Source: Stomoxys calcitrans (lineage: Eukaryota > Arthropoda > Insecta > Diptera > Muscidae). From it: DNA of 64,000 nt. The notes beneath the pieces were generated by a model. The model was given only the letters and a program-made list of their open reading frames with translations, had not been told where the DNA came from and made no database searches. The position numbers and the translations under genes are program-made. Each line of letters begins with the position of its first letter. Position 1 is the first letter of the stretch. This document shows, one piece after another, positions 33,974 through 45,585 of this stretch. Location of the stretch: positions 122,736,458 to 122,800,457 of the forward strand of contig NC_081552.1 of assembly GCF_963082655.1 (NCBI RefSeq). Reading direction: 5' to 3'.

Positions 33974-35096
33974 CTGTAAAGGAAATAAAGTAAGTATATT
34001 TGAAAGGGAAGTAAAGTGAAAGTTGTCCACTGGATCTCAAAGAACCCCTCAGACTATAGTAAATCACACCTTTACTCTATGACCCAATAAGCATCGTTAA
34101 TGGCAAAATTTTCAATTGTAACTAAGACTATCTCAAAAAAGCATGAACGACAATTTTTTTAAATATGTTTAGGCGTCCCCGTCATATTATTTCAATATGT
34201 GTCGCAGACACTAAAAAGGTGGGTTTCTTGGTAAAATTTTACAAAGTTTGTGTTCTTCAATAAAGTTAGTAGTTTTGATTTACCTGACAATCGTTTAAAT
34301 GCGAATTTGTTATTTCTGTCAAAAATTAACAAAATAGTAAATTTCCTTAAAGTTTTCTACACAAATTACTTTTTTAACGGCCAATCGTATAAGTTCGAAT
34401 TTCATTTAACCGCCAACAATCTTTCGAAAACTATAACCATTTCCACTAACATTTTTTTCTTTACCAGCCACAAAAAATAAATACAAAAATAAGTCTTGTT
34501 TCAGTTGTCTATCACATATATTGGGTTGCCCAAAAAGTAATTGCGGATTTTTCATATAGTCGGCGTTGACAAATTTTTTCACAGCTTGTGACTCTGTAAT
34601 TGCATTCTTTCTTCTGTCAGTTATCAGCTGTTACTTTTAGCTTGCTTTAGAAAAAAAGTGTAAAAAAGTATATTCTAAGTTTTATTAAAAGTGCATTTAC
34701 TTTCTTTTAAAAATCCGCAATTACTTTTTGGGCAACCCAATATGTTGAACCCTTTGTGTGTATTAAAAAAACTGATTTTCTTACTCATATATTCACATAA
34801 AAAGTAACAAAAAATATGTGATTAAATTTACACTTAAGAGCCAATTCTGCTGCAGGAAAACTGAATGAGAAAAACTGTCACCTTTTGACTTTTAAACAAA
34901 TTAAAGATAAATGCGATCATCGCTTTGCTGCAAAAAAAGGCGTGCAAAACTTATTTTGGGAGCTAAGTCAAAATTAAGCCAAGTGGAAATTGAAAGTTGT
35001 TTTAAAAAACCAATATGTTGGTATAGCTATAACTTTGACCCCTGTCGCTGGATCACTCGTACACTGGTGTGATTTAAATTTATTAAATTTACTTAC
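33974..35096 (-). other. Ca-alpha1D: 1.1-kb channel intron carrying a mariner derivative
   Basis: Donor GTAAGT at 35096 and acceptor at 33974-33976. Apart from the mariner derivative at 34521-34740, no feature recognised. Confidence 0.8.
34521..34740 (+). mobile_element. Mariner (DD34D) MITE-size derivative in channel intron
   Basis: 220 bp, TTGGGTTGCCC inverted ends, TA on both sides. The central deletion removes all transposase sequence. Nearly the same left breakpoint (GTGTAAAAAA) as the copy at 10502. Confidence 0.88.
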
Positions 35097-35322
35097 TTTG
35101 TTACTTTGAACACCCGAAGCAAACGCACGCAACGCAAAACTGATACTCCTAAGGGTGCCATCAATTCACTGCCTGTTAATACCATTTCGGTAATGCTGCC
35201 TATCACGACGAAGCAGTCAAAACGATTAAACAAGGATACAAAATACCCTTCAAAGCCGAGACTGTACATTTTCAAAATCATTTCACAGGTAAATAGCGCA
35301 ATAAAAAATATATTTGTATATT
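35097..35322 (-). CDS. Ca-alpha1D: Ca-alpha1D exon, domain II S2-S4
   Basis: 226 nt, acceptor TTTTTCTTCCAG, donor GTAAGT. Reads [20 protein letters not shown] (S2), [18 protein letters not shown] (S2-S3/S3), [15 protein letters not shown] and [19 protein letters not shown] (S4). S4 has basic residues at every third position (R, R, R, K, K), the voltage sensor. Phase 1 in, phase 2 out; the split AA codon is completed at 33973. The exon with IIS1 should lie upstream, but none is visible from 35323 to 64000. Confidence 0.93.
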
Positions 35323-35360
35323 CTGGAAGAAAAATTTTCTAGTTAGTGCTATAAATATCT

Positions 35361-36806
35361 TCTTATATATAAAAATCAATTTGTGCTTGTATGTTTGTTT
35401 GTGTGTTCCTTATAGACTCCAAAACGGCTGAAACGATTTTCTAGAAATTTTCACAGATGGTGCATAATGATCCCGTGGTGAAAATGGGGTACTACATTTT
35501 TTGACATCTGGTGGGGGAGCGGACCCTCCCCCCCCTAAATTTCGGATCTCGGTAATGGGTGATGCGATTTAAGCGAAATTTTGTGCGCTTTCTTAGAGTA
35601 ACATAAAGAAACAATATTAGTATCCAAATTTCGGATGGGGTACATATGGGGGCAGCCACACCCCAAAAATCTACCAAACATATATATACACCAATCATGA
35701 CAATATGGGACTTATATGAAAGGTATTTAAGAGTAGAAAACGTATCTGATATCCAATTGTCGGACTTAGTGTTTGGGGGACCACCCCAACCTCCAAAACA
35801 CCCCTAAATCGGACATGTTTCCCGACCGTGGCAATATGGGACTCAAATGAGAGTTATTTGCGAGTAGAATACGAATGTGGTATCTAAAAGTGGGACCAAG
35901 TTTCTGGGGGTGCACCCCTCCCGAAAACACCCCCCAAGCAGGACTTATTTACTGATCATGGCAATATGGGGCTCAACTAAAAGGTATTTAAGTGTAGAAA
36001 ACGTATATGATATCCAAATGTGGGACCAAGTGTATGGTGGCGCCCCTTCAATAGCAATATGGGGCTCAAATGGAAGGTCTTTGGGAGAAAAGCACGAATC
36101 TGATATCAATATTCGGGAAAAAGTGTGTATGGGGCCACCCCACCCCCATAACACCACCCATATAGGACGTATTTGCTGACCAATCCAATATGGGGCTGTA
36201 TATATATACACGAATTTGATATATATTTTCGGAGCCAAGTCACTGAACGTCCGACCCATCCCCCAAAACATACCTGAAACCGGTTATGTTTGCTGACTAT
36301 AGAAATATGGGGCTCAAATAAAAGGTATTTGGGAGTAGACCACAAATCTGATATCAACATTTGAGATTAGAAAACGAATTTGATATCTAATTTTGAGGTC
36401 AATGGCAATATGGGGTTTAAATAAATAAATGGTGTTTGAGAGAAGAGAACGATACTGATATTATATTCTGGGTCAAGAGTCTAAGGGACCACCTCACCCC
36501 CACAAAAAACCTAAATCGGACATCATGACAATATCGAGCTGAAATAAAGACTTTTAATGATGGAGTATATCTACACCCAAACGTTAATGACTCTAAACCC
36601 TCCGAGCGAATTCATAGACCAGTAAAGATCATATGGGTTTCAGATAAAGGCATTTATATTGTTATGCTTTTGCGATATACATATATAATTTTTGTAGCGT
36701 GGTATTTCACTAAAAGCTCTTTAATTGTCGAAAATAAATATTCAAAGGATAATTTTTTCCAAATAAAGTAAAAGAAGGCGCAGCGGAGCGGGTCCAGTTC
36801 TGCTAG
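35361..36806 (+). mobile_element. Helitron family E, copy E1 (non-autonomous)
   Basis: 5' TCTTATATATAAAAATCAAT, 3' GGCGCAGCGGAGCGGGTCC...TGCTAG followed by T. Internal GGGGCTCAAATRAAAGGTAT-type units of about 120 bp recur (35700-36420), with CACCCC/GGGGTG-rich text. Ends fit the Helitron pattern 5'-TC...CTAG-3' with a GC-rich stem near the 3' end. No Rep/helicase. In the channel intron just 5' of exon 35322. Confidence 0.8.
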
Positions 36807-36814
36807 TTGTATAT

Positions 36815-37632
36815 AATGGGTTATTTTTTTAGCTTATATCTTTTTGGTTTAAACAGCTCACGCACGTTTGTGTTGTTTCATTGTCAAACCTCTTCATTTT
36901 GGTCTATAATTTAGCCATGAATTGTCCTACAAACGAACAACGCTTGCAAATAATTGAATTTTAATATCAAAATGCGTACTCTGTTCTTCCATTTTTCGAC
37001 GAAGCTCATTTTTGGCATAATGGGTACGTAAATAAGCAGAATTGACGGTTTTGGAGTGAATATCTGTAAGAAGCATTGCAAAAGCTACAAAAGCATCCAG
37101 AAAAGTCACAGTTTGGTGCGGTTTATGGGCTGGTGGCATCATTGGATGGTACTTCTTAAAAGATGATGCGAATCGTAACGTTACTGTGAATGGTGAGCGT
37201 TATCTTGAGATGATAACCATCTTGGTTTTGCCCAAAATGCAAGAGCTGGACTTGTAGTAACAATGGAGAACTTTTTATTTCACGTACGGGACCGGTCAAT
37301 TGGCCGTCTAGATCATGCTTTTATCTTTATCGACTTTAGGCTAATTTTTATGGGGTTATGTTAAAGCTCTTGTCTATACAGACAAGCCTGCTTTAATTGA
37401 CGCATTGGAAGACAGCATTGAGATACCGGCCGAGATCTTGGAAAGAGTATGCCAAAAGTGGACAAAGCGGATTAACCATTTAGGCGTAGTCACGGTCAAA
37501 ATTTGCATGAAATAGTCTTCAAACATTAAACTATATGGACCGTATTATTGATTCAAATGAAGATTCAAGCATTTTTCTGATTTTTTGTTTGTTTTTTAAT
37601 AAACTTTACTATAGCTCTTAAAAAAAAACCCT
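36815..37632 (+). pseudogene. DD41D-type mariner relic
   Basis: Ends ATGGGTTATTTTTTTAGC and TTTTTTTTTAAGAGC (opposite strand). Includes NEQRLQIIEF at the N-terminus, FFDEAHFWHNGYVNKQN carrying D1 and EIPAEILERV at the C-terminus, broken by stops and a large internal loss. An older relative of 41721-43026. Confidence 0.75.
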
Positions 37633-37636
37633 AAAT

Positions 37637-38700
37637 CTCTATTTATAAAAGAGTGTTGTGATTGACCATCCCAAACGGCTAAAGATAGATATTCGTACAT
37701 TTAGGTACTAAATGGTACCAAATAGTGCGAAAATGGCGACAGTTTGGCCGGGACGAACGAAGGAATAAGAATTATGAAAAAATATTAGCGCACAAATTAA
37801 GAAGTGTTACGAAAAAATTAAATTTGGAATAAAAATAGGGATAAATAGTACTATTTGGTACTTTGTTTGTAAATTGAGCTAGAGCCTTGAATTTTGAAAC
37901 ATAGGAACGTTAAAGGTGAATGGATGAGTTTTTAGAAACTTGTATATTTAGGTACTAAAAAAGTACCAGACAGGTACGTATTGGGTTTACTTTGCATAGC
38001 ACGATAGGGTTGAGGTAGAACTTCGAAACTTGACAAAAAATAAATCTGTTGAGAAATAATAAGGGTGGAAAGAATAAACTTGAAAATTAGTAGTTGAAAC
38101 GGAAGAAAGCGTACGTTTAGTACCGCAATTGATACCATATGGTACTTTCCTTACGGATTGAGGTAGAGCTCTGAATTTTGGAACCTTGCTCCACTGGGGC
38201 AACCTAAATGAGGAGACGTTATGCGTTTTTAACATTTGTACATTAAGGTATCAAAATGGGAAACAATTTACGAAGTTTGAAGTTTTTTGAAGATTGACTA
38301 CGCATAGGGCGATTGGATTAAGCTAGATTTCCATGAACTAACTTTAATGACAACTGTTGCGAAGAAAAGTCACTAGAAAGAACAAATAAGGAACATAGTT
38401 CTGCAAACAAGCGAAAACGTACGTTTGGTGCCGCATTTGGTACCATCTTTCGGATTAAATGATTTTTTTTTTTCAATAATTGGAAACATTTGGTACCAAT
38501 AAGTGGAAAAGGTACCAACATTTAAATAAAGTTCTGTAATTGGCACTATTTGGTTCTTTCTTTGCAGATTGAGCTGCGGCTTTCAAGATATGAATATAGA
38601 GACATCTTAAAAGCATATATTGGGCTACCCGAAGACTTTTTTAGATTTGTATATTTTGGTTCTAATAAGAACAAATGGTACTTCTTTTACTATCGGTTTG
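37637..38700 (+). mobile_element. Family D Helitron-like element, 5' part with minisatellite
   Basis: Head TCTATTTATAAAAGAGTG, CCCAAACGGCTAAAGATAG, then units rich in GTAC (TTGGTACTAAAA, GGTACTTTC, GATTGAGCT). Continues in pieces at 40015-40590, 41100-41325, 43027-43522 and 44935-45585 between younger insertions. Confidence 0.65.
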
Positions 38701-38704
38701 AGCT

Positions 38705-39830
38705 GTAATATTTGGGTCTCTTTGACCCAAGAATAGCAATGCATCTTCGGGGCTAAGCCCTGGTAATGATGACAATATCAACAGGATTACGACTGCACTA
38801 GTGGGGTCTTTCGAAAATCGTTTTCCTCTTCGAGAAAGAAAATCAGCCCAAGATGACCTGGGAGATTCGAAGTATTAGGGAAGAGGTCCGCAGACTTTAT
38901 TACAGATCACGACGTAAAAAAGCGAAAGTTTATTGGTATGAGTATTACACACGGCTCAAGGAATATAATAAGATTTTCAGAGCGGTAAATCGTGCCTCCT
39001 GGAAGCTTTTCTGCAACCACGTGGTTAGCGTTAATGATGCCAGTAAGATGAAAAAGTTTCTCTCAAGAACCCATGTCCAAACTGAATAATAGCGAATGCT
39101 GACGAGACTGCTATAGTCGTTTCACACAAAGACGTAAAAGAGGCAGAAAAAGTTATGCAATATAAGTTTAATGCAATCTGTAGACGGTGCCACGACAATG
39201 GCCTTATAATAGACTCCAACAAAACAAAAATAATGCACGTTAGGCCTCGACACATTTCTCATTCAGATATTGAGATAACGATAACGATTATTGTACAACA
39301 AAGATTGAACTAGTTGATACAAATAAATGTTTGGGTGTGCATTTAGATCATAATTTCAAGTGGAAAGTTCACATCGAAGAACTTACTCAAAAACTACGAA
39401 GGACCATGTTTGCTCTATACCTTCTAAGCAACTGCTGACGATATTATGTCTAAAATCAAGCCTACATCTCTCTGGACGAATCACAATTACGACATGGAAT
39501 CACAGCTTGGGGCAAACCAAAGCAATGTAGGCTGCTCCAAAAGTATATAAGTATATATAAAAAATTCTATACAAAAATCCAACCAGACAAACCAATCAAA
39601 ACACACCAAGGGATCAAAATCTTTTTAAATCACTTGGCATCCTGAACATTGGAGGCATCTACAACGCGACCATTTGTCGAGAATTCTACAACTCTGACTT
39701 TCTACAACACTCCAGAGACACCCGAAGTGGGCTCTATGGAAAATACCATATACTCAGGCACAATAACGACTACGGCAAATTCTCACTCATCACAACTCTA
39801 CCAACTATGTTAAATAAATTCCCATTGATT
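38705..39830 (+). pseudogene. Non-LTR retrotransposon with internal deletion
   Basis: Plus strand: linker block TWEIRSIREEVRRLYYRSRR and FRAVNRASWKLFCNHV (38853-39020); then, after a deletion of the RT core, ADETAIVVSHKDVKEAEKV (39098-39155, the YADD box), SNKTKIMHVRP, CLGVHLDHNFKWKVHI and ESQLRHGITAWGKPKQCRLL. Typical LINE RT order with the fingers and palm missing. Multiple frameshifts. Confidence 0.7.
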
Positions 39831-40014
39831 CTATTAATTTTTATTTGAAAATTGCCTAAATTTCAATAACGACTGTAACTAAAAAATATATTAAAAAATT
39901 ATGGAACCAATTAATTTTTTAATTAAACACATTTTTATTTTAATTTTAAATTGAAAAAATTTTTGTGATATTTTTTTTGTGTAGGTACAATAAGGATATA
40001 ATTGATGGATGACT

Positions 40015-40590
40015 AAATGATCTATTCACTAATCGTACACGACTAGAAGATTTGTTTTCGAAATTCGTACATTTAGCTACTAAACCGTACAAAATGGTAT
40101 TTTCTTTGCAATTTTAGCTATAGCTCTGAAATTTGGGATACAGGGACACTTTGTGTCAACTGGAAGATTTTTTTTGAAATTCGAACACTTTGGTACTACA
40201 ACGTGCAAAATCGAAAATTTTTTTATGGATTGACCTAGAGCTCCTTGACTTTGGATGCTGGTACACCTTGACAGCATATATCAGACAAAAAGATTTTTTT
40301 TTGAAATTTTTACATTTTGGTATTTCTTTACGGATTGAGCAGGAGCTCTGAAATTTGCGATTTAAATACACCTTGATAGCAAATATTGAGTGACTAGAAA
40401 ATATTTTTGAAATTCGATCACTAAGTTACTAAAAAGTTCAAAGTAGTTTCCTCTTTACGAATTGAGCTAAAGCTCTTGAAATTGGGATACAGTTACACCT
40501 TGATTATGTACATTAGTCGACTACAAGAATTTTTTGATATTCGTGGATTTAGGTACACAAAATGTATATATGCAGTTTAACTATTTAGTT
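40015..40590 (+). repeat. Family D minisatellite block
   Basis: Units with CATTTAGCTACTAAACCGTAC, GAGCTCTGAAATTTG and ACAGTTACACCTTGA. About five units, continuing the tract from 37637. Confidence 0.6.
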
Positions 40591-40975
40591 GTTGTTGTAC
40601 ACTGAGGCGACATCCCTTGCCGACGAAGGACTTTTTTTTTTAGTAGTAAACTTCTTTATTGAATATTTTCATAAAAATACATTTCTTTTTTTACAATTCT
40701 AAGAAGTAATTTTATAACTTAGCGACAATGTAAAATACGTCTGTCGCATTATATAAGCATTTGCTTATTTAATTGAATTCATTTATTAAAAGTTGCCTAT
40801 ATTTATAGCTCATTTCGAGATAATTTATTAATTTGTGCCAATTTTCTTCTTCTGTACCATCAAGAGTGTTGATTATTTCCTCATCGTTCAATATCGGCTT
40901 TCCGAATGATATCATTCTAAATTCCCGAAGTAGGACGAAGGACTTTATCAGGTCAATGCGGTGTTTTCATTTTAA
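40590..40975. repeat. LINE 3' UTR-like fragment hosting another LINE
   Basis: GTTGTTGTACACTGAGG...CCCTTGCCGACGAAGGACTT, continuing after the insert as TATCAGGTCAATGCGGTG. Resembles dipteran LINE 3' sequence, uncertain. Confidence 0.4.
40634..40933 (-). mobile_element. 5'-truncated LINE insertion with 12-bp target-site duplication
   Basis: Flanked by GACGAAGGACTT at 40622-40633 and 40934-40945. On the minus strand it starts in an open frame (EFRMISFGKPILNDEEIIN, then TEEENWHKLINYLEMSYKY), stops at 40769-40771, then has a 3' UTR with AATAAA (40655-40660) and a poly-A tail (40634-40641). This is a textbook 300-bp dead-on-arrival LINE copy. Clade not identified. Confidence 0.82.
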
Positions 40976-41325
40976 AAACAATGTTTTTTTCTGATTAATA
41001 ATTTTGTTTCATATTATATTCTCTTTTAAAAAACTTCAATCTTTTTGTTGGATAAATGAATTTTCATTTAAAGAGAGATATGGAGAGTAAATCACGCGTA
41101 CAATCTCATTTTCAATTTGGCCATCACTGGTTAAGGTACTTAAAAGTATCAATACGAAAGTACGAAACTGGCGACTGTTAAACCAGCGCAATCGGATAGG
41201 GCTAAAATAATGATTTTGGGCTCAAATTAAAGGCCGTCCGAAAAAAAGGGCAAACGGGTAGAGCTAGAACTTCGAAATTTGGCTTAAATGATTGTTGTTG
41301 CGAATAATGGGGTGTAGATAGAAAT

Positions 41326-41690
41326 GGAGGCCACCGTGGCGCAGAGGTTAGCATGTCAGCTTTTGACCCGGCGTGAGCATCACAAAAGTTTTAAGCGGTG
41401 GTGGCGTGCCGCATAGCGACACCACTTAATAGAGAAGTTTTAACAGGATACCTCACAAATGGTGAGAGTATTAGTATAGGGATCTACTAATACTCTCTTC
41501 ATTTGTGAGGTATCCTGCCATGTTAAAACTTCTTTTTAAGTGGTGTCGATATGCGAAACGCCATTCGGATTCGGCATTAAAAAGAGGCTCCTTATCATTG
41601 AACTTAAAAACTTAAATCGGACTGCATTCACTGAGCACCTGTTCCTAAAAGGAATGTTGATGGAAATTTGTGATTCTGCCAAGTGATTTT
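41326..41690 (+). mobile_element. tRNA-derived SINE with internal inverted duplication
   Basis: Head GGAGGCCACCGTGGCGCAG and GGTTAGCATGT; B box lost. Body and tail (AATCGGACTGCATTCACTGA, GGAATGTTGATGG) match the SINEs at 49791 and 54630. 41410-41476 and 41485-41555 are inverted copies of the same body segment. Confidence 0.72.
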
Positions 41691-41720
41691 TTCACAAATC
41701 GTAAATTTTGGTAATAAATA

Positions 41721-43026
41721 AAGAGTGATTTGTTAAGAGCTTGATAACTTTTTTTTTAAAAAAAACGCATAAAATTTGCAAAATCTCATCGGTTCTTTAT
41801 TTGAAACGTTAGATTGGTCCATGACATTTACTTTTTGAAGATAATTTCATTTAAATGTTGACCGCGGCTGCGTCTTAGGTGGTCCATTCGGAAAGTCCAA
41901 TTTTGGGCAACTTTTTCGAGCATTTCGGCCGGAATAGCCCGAATTTCTTCGGAAATGTTGTCTTCCAAAGCTGGAATAGTTGCTGGCTTATTTCTGTAGA
42001 CTTTAGACTTGACGTAGCCCCACAAAAAATAGTCTAAAGGCGTCAAATCGCATGATCTTGGTGGCCAACTTACCGGTCCATTTCTTGAGATGAATTGTTC
42101 TCCGAAGTTTTCCCTCAAAATGGCCATAGAATCGCGAGCTGTGTGGCATGTAGCGCCATCTTGTTGAAACCACATGTCAACCAAGTTCAGTTCTTCCATT
42201 TTTGGCAACAAAAAGTTTGTTAGCATCGAACGATAGCGATCGCCATTCACCGTAACGTTGCGTCCAACAGCATCTTTGAAAAAATACGGTCCAATGATTC
42301 CACCAGCGTACAAACCACACCAAACAGTGCATTTTTCGGGATTCATGGGCAGTTCTTGAACGGGTTCTGGTTGCTCTTCACTCCAAATGCGGCAATTTTG
42401 CTTATTTACGTAGCCATTCAACCAGAAATGAGCCTCATCGCTGAACAAAATTTGTCGATAAAAAAGCGGATTTTCTGCCAACTTTTCTAGGGCCCATTCA
42501 CTGAAAATTCGACGTTGTGGCAGATCGTTCGGCTTCAGTTCTTGCACGAGCTGTATTTTATACGGTTTTACACCAAGATCTTTGCGTAAAATCTTCCATG
42601 TGGTCGAATAACACAAACCCAATTGCTGCGAACGGCGACGAATCGACATTTCACGGTCTTCAGCAACACTCTCAGAAACAGACGCAATATTCTCTTCTGT
42701 ACGCACTGTACGCATTCGTGTGGTTGGTTTAATGTCCAATAAAGTAAACTGAGTGCGAAACTTGGTCACAATCGCATTAATTGTTTGCTCACTTGGTCGA
42801 TTATGTAGACCATAAATCGGACGTAAAGCGCGAAACACATTTCGAACCGAACACTGATTTTGGTAATAAAATTCAATGATTTGCAAGCGTTGCTCGTTAG
42901 TAAGTCTATTCATGATGAAATGTCAAAGCATACTGAGCATCTTTCTCTTTGACACCATGTCTGAAATCCCACGTGATCTGTCAAATACTAATGCATGAAA
43001 ATCCTAACCTCAAAAAAATCACCCTT
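41721..43026 (-). mobile_element. Complete DD41D mariner-like element
   Basis: 1306 bp, TA on both sides (41719-41720, 43027-43028). Imperfect terminal repeats: AAGAGTGATTTGTTAAGAG and (minus strand) AAGGGTGATTTTTTTGAGG. Contains one uninterrupted transposase gene. Parent of the foldback copy at 12839. Confidence 0.9.
41828..42913 (-). CDS. Mariner-like transposase, intact, 361 aa (DD41D)
   Basis: Cut-and-paste transposase acting on its own inverted ends in the nucleus. N-terminus MNRLTNEQRLQIIEFYYQNQ begins a helix-turn-helix (about 5-50); a second DNA-binding helix set with SIRRRSQQLGLCYSTTW lies at about 90-106. Catalytic residues: D159 in FSDEAHF, D252 in QQDGATCH and D294 in CDLTPLDYFLWGY. 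By alignment with mariner (SPDLAPSDYHLF) the last catalytic residue is D294, giving 41 residues between D2 and D3, the DD41D (rosa/Visitor-like) group rather than DD34D. Length is normal for the superfamily and no stop or frameshift interrupts it, so it may encode active protein. Start chosen as first ATG, matching the conserved start in the 12913 copy. Not a host gene. Confidence 0.92.
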   Translation of the reverse strand: MNRLTNEQRLQIIEFYYQNQCSVRNVFRALRPIYGLHNRPSEQTINAIVTKFRTQFTLLDIKPTTRMRTVRTEENIASVSESVAEDREMSIRRRSQQLGLCYSTTWKILRKDLGVKPYKIQLVQELKPNDLPQRRIFSEWALEKLAENPLFYRQILFSDEAHFWLNGYVNKQNCRIWSEEQPEPVQELPMNPEKCTVWCGLYAGGIIGPYFFKDAVGRNVTVNGDRYRSMLTNFLLPKMEELNLVDMWFQQDGATCHTARDSMAILRENFGEQFISRNGPVSWPPRSCDLTPLDYFLWGYVKSKVYRNKPATIPALEDNISEEIRAIPAEMLEKVAQNWTFRMDHLRRSRGQHLNEIIFKK

Positions 43027-43522
43027 TAGTACTAAATAGTACGAAATAGCGTATTTACTTTTACAATGAACGCAGACGGGTAAAATTAAACAATTTGGTA
43101 AAAATGAGCACAGCCTTCACAAAAAGACGATAAGTTGTACCAAATATGAAATGCTACCAGTAGTGAAAGAAAACGCACTTTAGTGCTGCAATTGGTACTA
43201 TTTGGTACTTTCTTTGTAGATTGAGCTACAGCTATGAAATTTGGGATACAGGTGCATCTTGGCAGCATGTAGCGGGTGATTAGAATTATTTGTTTTTTGA
43301 TATTCATACGTTTAGGTACCAAAACGCACAAAATGGTACTTCCTTACAGATTGAGCTATAGTTCTGAAATTTGGGATACAGGTACATCTTGGCAGTGTGT
43401 ACCGGGCGACTAAAATATTGGTTATTCGTACATTTTGGTACCAAGCCATACAAAATAATAGTTTCTTTTCAGACTTTAGGCTACAGGCACTCCTTGGCGG
43501 TATTTATTAACAGACTAGACGA
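43027..43522 (+). repeat. Family D minisatellite block
   Basis: Units with GGTACTTTCTTTGTAGATTG, TTTGGGATACAGG and GGCGACTAAAA. Continuation of the 37637 tract. Confidence 0.6.
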
Positions 43523-44934
43523 TTTTTATACCCTCCACCATAAGATGGGGGTATACTAATTTCGTCATTCTGTTTCTAACTACTCGAAATATTCGTCTGA
43601 GACCCCATAAAGTATATATATTCTTGATCGTCGCGACATTTTATGTCGCTTAAAATTTTGCACAAATACTTCTTATTAGTGTAGGTCGGTTGGTATTGTA
43701 AATGGGCCCTATCGGTCCATGTTTTGATATAGCTGCCATATAAACCGATCTTGGGTCTTGACTTCTTGAGCCTCTAGCGTGCGTAATTCTTATCCGATCA
43801 GAATGAAATTTTGCACGACGTGTTTTGTTATGATATCCAACAACTGTGCCAAGTATGGTTTAAATCGGTCCATAACCTGATATAGCTGCCATATAAACCG
43901 ATCTTGGGTCTTGATTTCTTGAGCCTCTAGCGTGCGCAATTCTTATCCGATCAGAATGAAATTGTGCACGACGTGGTTTGTTATGATATCCAACAAGTGT
44001 GCCAAGTATGGTTAAAATCGGTCCATAACCTGATATAGCTGCCATATAAACCGATCTTGGGTCTTGACTTCTTGAGCCTCTAGAGTGCGCTATTCTTCTC
44101 CAATTGGAAAATGAAATTGAAATTTTGCGCGACGTATTTTGTTATGATATCTAACAACTGTGCTAAGTATGGTTTAAATCGGTCCATAACCTGATACAGC
44201 TGCCATATAAACCGATCTTTTGTCTTGACTTCTTGAGCCTCTAGAGGGCACAATTCTTATCCGATTTGAATGAATTTTTGCACGAAGTATTTCGTTATGA
44301 TATCCAACAACTGTGCCTAGTATGGTTGATATCGGTCCATAATCTGATATAGCTGTCACATAAACAGATCTGGGGATTTGACTTCTTGAGCTTCTAGAGG
44401 GCGCAATTCCTATCCGATTTGGCTGAAATTTTGCATGACGTATTTTATTTTTACTTTCAACAACTGTGTCAAATAAGGTTCAAATCGGTTCATAACCTGA
44501 TATAGCTGCCATATAAACGGATCTGGGACCTTGACTTCTTGACCCCTAGAGGTCGCAATTATTATCCGATATGCCTGAAATTTTGTACGACGGATCCTCT
44601 CATGACCATCAACAAACGTGTTTATTATGGTCTGAATCAATCTATAGCCCGATACAGATCCCATATAAATCGTTCTCTCTATTTTACTTCGTGAGCCCCA
44701 ATGGGCGCAATTCTTATACGAATTGGCTGAAATTTTACACAGGTCTCCAACATATAATTTAATTGTGGTCCGAACCGGACCATATCTTGATATCGCTCTA
44801 ATAGCAGAGCAACTCTTTTCTTATATCCTTTTTAGCCTAAGAAGAGATGCCTGGAAAACAACTCGACAAATGCGATCCATGGCGGAGGGTATATAAGATT
44901 CGGCCCGGCCGAACTTAGCACGCTTTTACTTGTT
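43523..44934 (+). mobile_element. Helentron-derived element A9, microsatellite deleted
   Basis: Complete ends and about eight units, but the sequence jumps from ATTTTATGTCG to CTTAAAATTTTGC, losing about 85 bp including the GTCY tract (43645). Confidence 0.85.
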
Positions 44935-45585
44935 TTTAATACCTACATTTTGGTACTGAAAAGTATAAAATGTTTCTTGCTATATGTACAGCTCTCAAAA
45001 TTGGAATACAGTTACATCCCGGCAGAATTTATCGGACAACCAGAAGACCTTTTTGATAATTATGCATTTTGGTACTAAAACGTTCAAAATGGTACTTTCA
45101 TTACGGACTGAGCTACAGCTCTGACATTTGGGATACAGGTTTGTACCGGGCGACTAGAAGATTTTTTTGATATTAATACATTTTGGTACTACAACGTACA
45201 CAATTGTGCTTTCTTACAGACTGGCTCAGAGGTCTGAAGTTAAGGCTACAGGTACAACTTGACAATATATATTCTGAACCTTAAATTTTTTTTTTAATTC
45301 ATCAATTATAGTACTAAAGCGAACAAAATGGTCCGTTGTTTTTGATTGAGCTCAACCTATGAAATTTGGAATACAGTTACAACTTGACAGTATATATTAG
45401 GCGACTAGAAGATTTTTTTGATAATCGTACATTTCGGAACTAAAGCATTCAAAATGGTACTTTCATTACGGGCTGATCTACAGTTTTATTACTGACTAAT
45501 ACATGTACATCTTGGCGGTAGATTTTTTGAAATGTGTACATTTAGGCACTAAAACTTTTAAAATGTTACTTTCTTTAGGGATTTG
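44935..45585 (+). repeat. Family D minisatellite block
   Basis: Four to five units with GTAC clusters and GGGCGACTAGAAG. Confidence 0.6.

Noticed and set aside
35106..35342. Plus-strand open frame of 78 codons
   Set aside because: Antisense shadow of the channel exon 35322-35097.
35877..36360. Open frames of 84-108 codons in Helitron E1
   Set aside because: Low-complexity repeat of about 120 bp; no Rep/helicase motif, frames on both strands.
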